A DNA stretch of 7,899 nt from Giesbergeria sp. (GTDB taxonomy: Bacteria > Pseudomonadota > Gammaproteobacteria > Burkholderiales > Burkholderiaceae_C). Shown piece after piece: positions 1 through 4,976 of the stretch. Both the position numbers and the translations under genes were made by a program. Each line of letters begins with the position of its first letter. The first letter of the stretch is position 1. The stretch is from positions 1 to 7,899 of the forward strand of contig JAGOCN010000061.1 of assembly GCA_017998735.1 (NCBI GenBank), in the 5' to 3' direction. The notes below the pieces were generated by a model. The model searched no databases. It was not told where the DNA came from and saw only the letters and a list, made by a program, of their open reading frames with translations.

Positions 1-2
1 AC

Positions 3-1292
3 CGGATGCGCGAGATGGATTTTGACCAAGTGCAGCCCGACAAGAATGCCAACTGGGTGAACCTGACGGACAACGATTTCGACACGCTGTTGCCGCTGGC
101 GAGCAAGGAAACCAAGGCGGCGAAGACCAGCCGGGACGTGAAAGCGATCTTTCGCAAGTTCTCGTTGGGTGTTGCTACCAACCGGGATGAGTGGGTTTAT
201 GACTTCGATGAAAGTTTGCTAACCCAAAAAATTCAGTTTTTCTGCGCTGAATATGAAAGCGAACGCAAACGATGGCGTCAGTTTTCGCATCAACATCCAC
301 AACAGCGTGGTGACAAGCAGGTAGTGCGCGATTTCGTCAAACGAACGATCAAATGGACTGAGGAACTGGAAGATCATCTTGTGAAGGGCACGGATCTTCG
401 GTACTCGCCTTTGCATGTTCATTCCTCGGCATACCGTCCATTCACCCAGTTGCAAACCTATTACGCACGCGCCATTACCCACCGCCTGTATCAGCAGGAC
501 ACCTTTTTCCCCATTGCTGGCATGTGGAACAACCAAGCTATTTGTATTTCAGGGGCCAGTGCAAGCAAGCCATTTCAAGCGTTGGCGGTGAACAGCCTGC
601 CAGGCCTGGATTTTTTGGAAAAGACCCAAACGCTTCCGCTTTATCGATATGAAATGGGCCAGCAGCTCGACAACATTACCGACTGGGCTTTGAGGCAGTT
701 CACCACCCACTACGCTGCCGAAATTGGCAAAGGCAAAGCAGCCCGCAAAATCACCAAACAGGCCATCTTCCATTACTGCTACGCGGTGTTGCACGACCCG
801 CTGTACCGCGAGAAGTACGCGCAAAACCTGAAGCGCGAATTTCCGCGCATTCCCTTCTACGCCGACTTCTGGCGCTGGGCCGACTGGGGCGCGGAGCTGA
901 TGGCGCTGCACATCGGCTACGAGGCAGTAGCGCCTTTTGCCCTGGTCCGCACCGACGAGCCCGATACGCGCGCCCGCGCCGCCGGTCTGGCGCCCAAGGC
1001 GATTCTCAAGTCCGACCCGGCAGCCGGCAGCATCACGCTCGACACTGAAACCACGCTGCGCGGTGTGCCGCCCGAAGCCTGGGCCTACCAACTGGGCAAC
1101 CGCTGCGCCATCGACTGGGTGCTGGACCAGCACAAGGAAAAAAAGCCCAAAGACCCCACCATCCGCGAAAAATTCGACACCTACCGCTTTGCCGACTACA
1201 AGGAGCAGGTGGCCGACCTGCTGGCCCGCGTCACCACGGTGAGCGTTGAGACCGCACGCACCACCGAAGCGATGCGCACGGCGCCACGGTGA
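3..1292 (+). CDS. Type ISP restriction-modification enzyme, C-terminal part (5' partial)
   Basis: The reading frame is open from the window edge, so the gene starts upstream; about 429 codons are present, ending at TGA 1290-1292. The translation resembles the C-terminal target-recognition region of Type ISP (LlaBIII-like) single-chain enzymes. In that family an Mrr-like nuclease, a superfamily 2 helicase, an adenine-N6 methyltransferase and a target-recognition domain lie on one chain of about 1,500-1,600 residues. Supporting stretches, numbered from the ATG at base 6, are NWVNLTDNDFDTLLPL (16-31), a YRPF-type motif near 143-146, and LHDPLYREKYAQNLKREFPRIPFY near 263-286. These are family-style segments rather than catalytic motifs; the nuclease, helicase and methyltransferase motifs must lie upstream. 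Bases about 170-690 are clearly lower in GC than the remainder of the gene, which fits exchange of specificity segments in this family. The family call is by recognition, not a database search. Confidence 0.85.
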   Translation, partial: RMREMDFDQVQPDKNANWVNLTDNDFDTLLPLASKETKAAKTSRDVKAIFRKFSLGVATNRDEWVYDFDESLLTQKIQFFCAEYESERKRWRQFSHQHPQQRGDKQVVRDFVKRTIKWTEELEDHLVKGTDLRYSPLHVHSSAYRPFTQLQTYYARAITHRLYQQDTFFPIAGMWNNQAICISGASASKPFQALAVNSLPGLDFLEKTQTLPLYRYEMGQQLDNITDWALRQFTTHYAAEIGKGKAARKITKQAIFHYCYAVLHDPLYREKYAQNLKREFPRIPFYADFWRWADWGAELMALHIGYEAVAPFALVRTDEPDTRARAAGLAPKAILKSDPAAGSITLDTETTLRGVPPEAWAYQLGNRCAIDWVLDQHKEKKPKDPTIREKFDTYRFADYKEQVADLLARVTTVSVETARTTEAMRTAPR

Positions 1293-1332
1293 GGGCAGAA
1301 ACATGCAGTGCCAAACCCGCAACAACCCACAA

Positions 1333-1353
1333 GCAACAGGCAACAGGCAACAA
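1333..1353. repeat. 7-bp tandem repeat (GCAACAR)x3
   Basis: Three abutting 7-base units, GCAACAG, GCAACAG and GCAACAA, lie 40 bases after the restriction-modification stop codon and upstream of oxyR. They are followed by a purine-rich run (AAAAAGAAAAAAT). No function is apparent. Confidence 0.8.
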
Positions 1354-1374
1354 GCGCAAAAAGAAAAAATCAGA

Positions 1375-1437
1375 TGAAATAAGCCTGCAGCCCAATCAGA
1401 TCATGCGCCAGCAGCTATTGTTTCAATAGCAAATTGC
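1375..1437 (-). repeat. Short dispersed intergenic repeat, copy 1 (reverse orientation)
   Basis: Read on the minus strand this stretch aligns without gaps to two further copies at about 7566-7629 and 7796-7861. All three share the 13-mer AGCTGCTGGCGCA (here 1404-1416 on the plus strand as its complement). The 13-mer is followed after about 16 nt by GCTGSAGGC. The outer flank also carries GCTAT, as in the copy at 7796. It resembles a short intergenic repeat that I recall as frequent in Comamonadaceae chromosomes; I do not assert a family name. Confidence 0.65.
1414..1430. promoter_or_regulatory. Perfect 17-bp palindrome upstream of oxyR (possible OxyR/LysR-type site)
   Basis: GCTATTG-TTT-CAATAGC is a perfect 7-bp inverted repeat with a 3-nt centre. 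It ends 38 bp before the oxyR start. It contains CTAT-N7-ATAG, the spacing found at the centre of the E. coli OxyR consensus (ATAG-N7-CTAT-N7-ATAG-N7-CTAT), but the outer half-sites are absent. It coincides with one end of repeat copy 1. A role as an autoregulatory operator is inference; it could simply be the repeat's own inverted end. Confidence 0.35.
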
Positions 1438-1468
1438 GTTCCACCAAGCACCTGTCCAGCATTTGTCC

Positions 1469-2434
1469 ATGACCCTCACCGAACTCAAATACATCGTGGC
1501 CGTGGCGCGGGAAAAGCACTTTGGCCGCGCTGCCTACAGCTGCCATGTCTCGCAGCCCACCCTGTCGGTGGCCATCAAGAAGCTGGAAGAAGAGCTGGAG
1601 GTCAAATTGTTCGAGCGCAGCGCGGGCGAGGTGACGGTGACGCCGCTGGGCGAAGAAATCGTGCGCCAGGCGCAAAGCGTGCTGGAGCAGGCCGCCGCCA
1701 TCAAGGAGATTGCGCGGCGCGGGCAGGACCCGGTGTCGGGCGCGCTGGTGCTGGGCGTCATCTACACCATCGGCCCGTACCTGCTGCCCGAACTGGTGCG
1801 CCAGTCGATTGCGCGCACGCCGCAAATGCCGCTGGTGCTGCAGGAAAATTTCACCGTGCGGCTGCTGGAGATGCTGCGCACCGGCGAGATCGACTGCGCC
1901 ATCCTGGCCGAACCGTTTCCCGACACCGGCCTGGCGGTGGCGCCGCTGTACGACGAGCCGTTCATGGCGGCGGTGCCCAGCACGCACCCGCTGGCGGCGC
2001 AAACCAGCGTGACCGCAGCGCAGCTCAAAAGCGAAACCCTGCTGCTGCTCGGCGCGGGCCACTGCTTTCGCGACCATGTGCTGGAGGTGTGCCCCGAATT
2101 TGCCCGCTACGCCAGCAACGCCGAAGGCATCAGGAAGAGCTTTGAAGGCTCGTCGCTGGAGACCATCAAGCACATGGTGGCGTCCGGCATGGGCGTCACG
2201 CTGGTGCCGCGCCTGGCGGTGCCGCGCGACGCATTGCACGGCGACCCGCAGCACCGGCCGGCAGACGAAACCTATATCCGCTACCTGCCGGTGCGCGAGA
2301 GCGACGGCAGCGCCCCGCCCACGCGCCGCGTGGTGCTGGTGTGGCGGCGCAGCTTCACCCGCTACGAGGCCGTGGCCGCGCTGCGCAACGCCATCGTGGC
2401 CTGCGAACTGCCGGGGGTGCAGCGGCTGACCTGA
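1469..2434 (+). CDS. oxyR: Hydrogen peroxide-inducible genes activator OxyR (LysR family)
   Basis: Cytoplasmic transcription factor that senses H2O2 through a reversible disulfide and controls antioxidant genes. The 321-residue product has an N-terminal winged helix-turn-helix (about 1-62, with [20 protein letters not shown]) and a LysR regulatory domain (about 88-305). The motif [12 protein letters not shown] puts Cys at 199 and 208, exactly the numbers of the redox pair in E. coli OxyR, with His198 beside Cys199. Thr100 and Thr129 also match E. coli peroxide-site residues by number. This agreement decides the start: ATG at 1469 rather than the in-frame TTG at 1463. No strong ribosome binding site precedes it. 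The ferritin-like dps gene lies 226 bp downstream in the same direction, a likely target. The upstream neighbour is an accessory restriction-modification gene. Confidence 0.96.
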   Translation: MTLTELKYIVAVAREKHFGRAAYSCHVSQPTLSVAIKKLEEELEVKLFERSAGEVTVTPLGEEIVRQAQSVLEQAAAIKEIARRGQDPVSGALVLGVIYTIGPYLLPELVRQSIARTPQMPLVLQENFTVRLLEMLRTGEIDCAILAEPFPDTGLAVAPLYDEPFMAAVPSTHPLAAQTSVTAAQLKSETLLLLGAGHCFRDHVLEVCPEFARYASNAEGIRKSFEGSSLETIKHMVASGMGVTLVPRLAVPRDALHGDPQHRPADETYIRYLPVRESDGSAPPTRRVVLVWRRSFTRYEAVAALRNAIVACELPGVQRLT

Positions 2435-2440
2435 GGCGCG

Positions 2441-2462
2441 GGCGCTGCTGCACTGCAGCGCC
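2441..2462 (+). other. Stem-loop just after oxyR stop
   Basis: A 7-bp inverted repeat GGCGCTG / CAGCGCC with an 8-nt loop begins 6 bases after the oxyR stop. It has no T tract, so it is not a canonical intrinsic terminator. It may stabilise the oxyR mRNA end or be incidental in GC-rich DNA. Confidence 0.4.
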
Positions 2463-2463
2463 G

Positions 2464-2510
2464 CTGCCACCGCCACCGCCGCCGCCACCGCCACCACCAC
2501 CACCACCGCG
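2464..2510. repeat. CCR triplet-repeat tract (CCG/CCA)
   Basis: About 47 bases made almost entirely of CCA and CCG triplets lie between oxyR and dps, including six consecutive CCA-phase units near the 3' end. The minus strand reads as poly-Gly or poly-Trp in spurious frames. Such a simple-sequence tract may vary in length by slippage. It lies upstream of dps, about 150 bp from its start. Confidence 0.85.
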
Positions 2511-2518
2511 TTCCTGTG

Positions 2519-2609
2519 TGCCGTGCCCGCAAAACAGGGCCTTTTTGCGGCAGTGCCTGCGCCACCCTCTGCCGTGCCTGTACGCTGGGCACTTGTGCGC
2601 TGCCGTGCC
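2519..2609. promoter_or_regulatory. Upstream region of dps: three copies of TGCCGTGCC and an 8-bp inverted repeat
   Basis: The 9-mer TGCCGTGCC occurs at 2519-2527, 2570-2578 and 2601-2609. Between the first two lies the perfect inverted repeat CCGCAAAA (2527-2534) / TTTTGCGG (2543-2550) with an 8-nt spacer. These lie 50-140 bp before the dps start, where regulatory sites would be expected. No good -35/-10 pair or ATAG-type OxyR motif was seen here, so a regulatory role is inference. Confidence 0.3.
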
Positions 2610-2660
2610 ACACCAGGTCCGGGCGTACCCTGTCGATTTTCTCAACCCCAGGAGTTTTTT

Positions 2661-3323
2661 ATGGCCAAGTCCTCTGCCAAAACCCCCGCCAAGTCCTCTG
2701 CCAAACCGGCCTCCGCCGCCGCTGCCAGCAAAAGCGCTGCCAGCACTGCGCCTGCCGCCGCAGACCGCCGCAGCGACATCGATACCCTGCCCATGTCGCT
2801 GACCGGCACCCGCACTGGCAGCGGCAAAGGCCAGGGGCCCGCCACGGCGCCGCGCATCAGCATCGGCATCAGCGAGAAAGACCGGGCGCGCATTGCCGAA
2901 GGCCTGTCGCGCGTGCTGGCCGACACCTACACGCTGTACCTGACCACGCACAACTTCCACTGGAACGTGACCGGGCCGATGTTCAACACGCTGCACCTGA
3001 TGTTCATGGGCCAGTACACCGAGCTGTGGAACGCGGTCGACCCGATTGCCGAGCGCATCCGCTCGCTGGGCCATGTGGCGCCGGGCTCGTACGCCGACTT
3101 TGGCCGCCTGGCCAGCGTGCCCGACGCACCCTCCGAGCCGCCCCGCGCGCTGGAGATGGTGCGCATCCTGGTGCAGGGGCACGAAGCCGTGGCACGCACC
3201 GCGCGCGAACTGTTTCCGATCTGCGACGACGCCAGCGACGAGCCGACCGCCGACCTGCTGACCCAGCGCATGACGGTGCACGAGCAAACCGCGTGGATGC
3301 TGCGCTCGCTGCTGGAAGAGTGA
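2661..3323 (+). CDS. dps: Dps-family ferritin-like DNA-binding protein
   Basis: Dps proteins form 12-subunit shells that oxidise and store iron with H2O2 and often coat DNA, protecting it in oxidative stress and stationary phase. The start at 2661 is set by AGGAG at 2650-2654 with a 6-nt T spacer; the frame is open further upstream but without family-like sequence. The 220-residue product is longer than a typical Dps (about 160-180) because residues 1-60 form a disordered tail rich in Lys, Ala, Ser and Pro, with AKSSAK repeated, likely for DNA binding. The ferritin-like core runs from about 70. Ferroxidase positions by spacing to E. coli Dps (H51, H63, D67, D78, E82) are His100, His112, Met116, Asp127 and Glu131. 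The acidic residue expected at 116 is therefore missing. It is probably OxyR-controlled given its position, and it ends at a strong terminator. Confidence 0.95.
   Translation: MAKSSAKTPAKSSAKPASAAAASKSAASTAPAAADRRSDIDTLPMSLTGTRTGSGKGQGPATAPRISIGISEKDRARIAEGLSRVLADTYTLYLTTHNFHWNVTGPMFNTLHLMFMGQYTELWNAVDPIAERIRSLGHVAPGSYADFGRLASVPDAPSEPPRALEMVRILVQGHEAVARTARELFPICDDASDEPTADLLTQRMTVHEQTAWMLRSLLEE
2664..2705 (+). repeat. 18-bp direct repeat coding the Dps N-terminal tail
   Basis: An identical 18-mer, GCCAAGTCCTCTGCCAAA, occurs at 2664-2681 and 2688-2705 (24-bp period), coding AKSSAK twice. Identity at the nucleotide level implies a recent internal duplication that lengthened the basic tail. Confidence 0.9.
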
Positions 3324-3366
3324 GCCTGCCGGCGCCGCAGTGCCGTACTGAAGGCAAGGCCGTGGC

Positions 3367-3395
3367 GCTGCAGGTGGCCGGTGATCGCCTGCAGC
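3367..3395. repeat. Inverted repeat GCTGCAGG/CCTGCAGC after dps
   Basis: A perfect 8-bp inverted repeat with a 13-nt loop lies 44 bp downstream of the dps stop. It has no T tract. It is followed directly by three CCCCGG units at a 9-bp period (3395-3418). Possibly an mRNA 3'-end structure; no function is established. Confidence 0.45.
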
Positions 3396-3434
3396 CCCGG
3401 TGGCCCCGGCTACCCCGGTAATGCAGAAACGCAA

Positions 3435-3474
3435 AAAAGCGGCAGGCCCTGTGTGCAAGGGGCCTGCCGCTTTT
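3435..3474. terminator. Bidirectional Rho-independent terminator
   Basis: An 11-bp perfect GC-rich stem, GCGGCAGGCCC (3439-3449) and GGGCCTGCCGC (3460-3470), encloses a 10-nt loop. It is flanked by A6 on the left and TTTT on the right, which extend the stem to 15 bp. T tracts follow the stem on both strands, so it can end dps transcription rightward and the GTPase/Roadblock operon leftward. Confidence 0.92.
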
Positions 3475-3492
3475 CGTTGTTCTGCTGCGTGG

Positions 3493-3522
3493 CCTGAAGG
3501 CGGTTCAAGCCACGGCTTCAGG
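3493..3522 (-). other. Hairpin between the second Roadblock gene and the terminator
   Basis: CCTGAAG (3493-3499) and CTTCAGG (3516-3522) form a 7-bp inverted repeat with a 16-nt loop, 32 bp past the stop of the leftward Roadblock gene. It has no T tract; it may be an additional 3'-end structure. Confidence 0.35.
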
Positions 3523-3554
3523 GGTGTCTGCTTTTGGCTGCGGGGCGAGTCCGG

Positions 3555-3923
3555 TCAGAACTCCAGCTCTTTTTCCACGTCCAGCACCTTGCGGCGCGAC
3601 AGGGCCAGATTGGAGCGCGTCTTGTCCAGCACCAGGTAGATGAACAGCCCTTCCTTGCGGGACATCGGGCGAATGATGTGGTACTGCTTGCCCAGCGTGA
3701 TGAGGATGTCCTCGATGGCATCGTTCAGGCCCAGGTCGCGCATGGTGCGCATCTTGGCGCGCACCACCTCCGTGTTGCCGGCGGCCGCAATTTCGATGTC
3801 CACGCCCGAACCGGCCTGGCCCAGCACCATGCCGCTGGAAGAGTCGACCAGCGCTGCACACAGTGCGCCGTCACACGACAAAAGCTGGTCCATTGATTGT
3901 TTGATGCTGCTCATTGTTTCCAT
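3555..3923 (-). CDS. Roadblock/LC7-domain protein (second, small)
   Basis: The 122-residue product reads as a single Roadblock/LC7 fold: an N-terminal helix (MSSIKQSMDQLLS), a first strand with ALCAALVDSSSGMVLGQAG (20-38), a central helix (47-66), then strands ITLGKQYHIIRPM (75-87) and LFIYLVLDKTRSNLALSRRKV (93-113). Such proteins dimerise and act as GTPase regulators or scaffolds (MglB is the known bacterial example). No signal peptide or membrane segment is present. It is the last gene of the leftward operon, 115 bp after the first Roadblock gene, so it could also have its own promoter. Two starts are possible: ATG at 3923 (AGGG 10 nt upstream) or ATG at 3914 (GGAA only 3 nt upstream). It is quite different in sequence from the other Roadblock protein, so the pair may form a heterodimer or have separate roles. 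The function is inferred from fold and context. Confidence 0.8.
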   Translation of the reverse strand: METMSSIKQSMDQLLSCDGALCAALVDSSSGMVLGQAGSGVDIEIAAAGNTEVVRAKMRTMRDLGLNDAIEDILITLGKQYHIIRPMSRKEGLFIYLVLDKTRSNLALSRRKVLDVEKELEF

Positions 3924-4038
3924 CGATCACATGCCCTGTGAAAAATGACGGCGCCGCCCGGGCACGATAAGAGGCGACGGCGCATGCTGAAATGAAAGTG
4001 CTGACAAAACGCCTGGCAATGGAAAGCGCGGCGGCGGG

Positions 4039-4440
4039 CTACATCGCCTGCAGCTCGTCCGCCGCCATCCGCGCGAAATACAACGCCTGACCGATCACGG
4101 TTTCTTTCTTGGCAACCACGCTGAGCGTCAGGGGCAGGTCGTCCCGGGCCACCTTGAGCAGCAGGATGTGGCCCCCGGCGGCCGAAATGATCACGCTCTC
4201 GCTGTGGCCCAGATGGCTTTCCTCTCCTGCCACGTCGCACAGCGCCGAAAGCGAGCTGGCCATGGCCGCCAGGCGTTTGGTCTGGGCCTTGTTTTCCGCA
4301 TAGGCGGCCACTTCAAAGCCGTCTTCGGTGGACACCACGACGGCCTGGATGCCCTTGACGCGCTCCATCAGTTTGTAAATGGACCGCACGGCTGCCACCT
4401 TGATGGCGGCGTGCGGTTTGCCGAATTCGAAGGTGTTCAC
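4039..4440 (-). CDS. Roadblock/LC7-domain protein (MglB-like), coupled to the GTPase
   Basis: The 133-residue soluble protein has the Roadblock/LC7 pattern: a helix (12-28, AIKVAAVRSIYKLMERV), strand GIQAVVVSTEDGFEVAAYAE (30-49), helix QTKRLAAMASSLSALCDVAGEES (53-75), then strands SVIISAAGGHILLLKVA (82-98) and LPLTLSVVAKKETVIGQALYFA (102-123). In MglB the homodimer binds the GTPase MglA and stimulates GTP hydrolysis, and the same partnership is proposed here. The GTG start at 4440 is firmly set: it overlaps the GTPase stop codon as GTGA and has GGAG 8 nt upstream. The 4-base overlap implies translational coupling and matched production of the two proteins. Assignment to the fold is confident; GAP activity is inference. 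Confidence 0.9.
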   Translation of the reverse strand: MNTFEFGKPHAAIKVAAVRSIYKLMERVKGIQAVVVSTEDGFEVAAYAENKAQTKRLAAMASSLSALCDVAGEESHLGHSESVIISAAGGHILLLKVARDDLPLTLSVVAKKETVIGQALYFARMAADELQAM

Positions 4441-4976
4441 CCGTCTGTCTCCATTTGAACAAGCAGCAGTTCCAGCAGCTGAACGACTTCGCTGCGCTGC
4501 CTCACATCGAGCGCCACCACCGGGCACCTGGCGCCCCACTGGTCCAAGCGCTCGGCAAACCGGTCGATGTGCGGAGCCGGGTGCGTCTCCATCCTGCCCA
4601 CGCCCACCACACAGGCGGAGCTGGCAATGAAGTCCGAAAAGCCCTTCAGATACGTTTCCAGATCGGCCAGCGGGTCGGGCCGGCTGTTGTCGATCAGGAT
4701 GACCAGCCCCAAAGCGCCCCTGACCAGAATCTTCCACATGAAGTCGTAGCGCTCCTGGCCCGGCGTGCCGTAGATGCGCAGCACTTCGCCGCCGTCCAGC
4801 GCCAGTTCGCCGTAGTCCATCCCCACCGTGGTCAGCGCCTTGGCCACCGAGGTGTCGTTGTTGCGCACGTCGGTGTTGAGGGGCGCGATGTCGCTCACTG
4901 CGGCAATGGCGGTGGTTTTGCCGGCGCCCACCGTGCCGGTGACCAGGATCTTCAGTTCGCCGGTTTCTCTTGTCAC
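4437..4976 (-). CDS. Small Ras-like GTPase (MglA-like)
   Basis: The 179-residue cytoplasmic G domain is the length of a minimal small GTPase. The P-loop is GTVGAGKT (14-21), a likely switch I Thr is Thr50 in TTVGMDYG, and switch II is YGTPGQERYDF (69-79), with Gln74 at the Ras Gln61 position. Two departures are visible. Gly70 stands where Ras has the Mg-linked Asp57; M. xanthus MglA also lacks this Asp and has Thr. The G4 NKxD motif appears as GRME or similar (near 127-130) in VVGVGRME, so guanine recognition may be altered. Start GTG 4976 overlaps the upstream gene's stop as GTGA, and its own stop overlaps the Roadblock start as GTGA. It probably acts as a nucleotide-dependent switch with the Roadblock proteins. 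What it controls cannot be read from this window. Confidence 0.92.
   Translation of the reverse strand: MTRETGELKILVTGTVGAGKTTAIAAVSDIAPLNTDVRNNDTSVAKALTTVGMDYGELALDGGEVLRIYGTPGQERYDFMWKILVRGALGLVILIDNSRPDPLADLETYLKGFSDFIASSACVVGVGRMETHPAPHIDRFAERLDQWGARCPVVALDVRQRSEVVQLLELLLVQMETDG

Noticed and set aside
549..1343. Minus-strand open frame of about 264 codons antisense to the restriction-modification gene
   Set aside because: It mirrors the codon structure of the plus-strand gene in GC-rich DNA, and the plus-strand translation has clear family character.
1463..1468. TTG at 1463 as the oxyR start
   Set aside because: Starting at ATG 1469 places the redox cysteines at 199 and 208, the same numbers as E. 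coli OxyR, and aligns the first residues with the family N terminus.
2441..2462. Hairpin after oxyR as an intrinsic terminator
   Set aside because: No T tract follows the stem, so it is listed only as a stem-loop.
2523..2660. Upstream in-frame extension of dps to ATG 2523
   Set aside because: The extension has no Dps-like sequence, and AGGAG sits 6 nt before ATG 2661, which marks the true start.
2355..3458. Minus-strand open frames with poly-Gly and poly-Trp runs opposite dps and the CCR tract
   Set aside because: The runs are simply the complement of the CCR triplet tract and of the dps coding sequence; no domain is recognisable.
3991..4019. Possible leftward promoter (TTGCCA, 17 bp, TTCATT) before the second Roadblock gene
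   Set aside because: The -10 match is only 3 of 6 and half of the interval is GC-rich intergenic sequence; too weak to list as a feature, though the 115-bp gap leaves room for a promoter.
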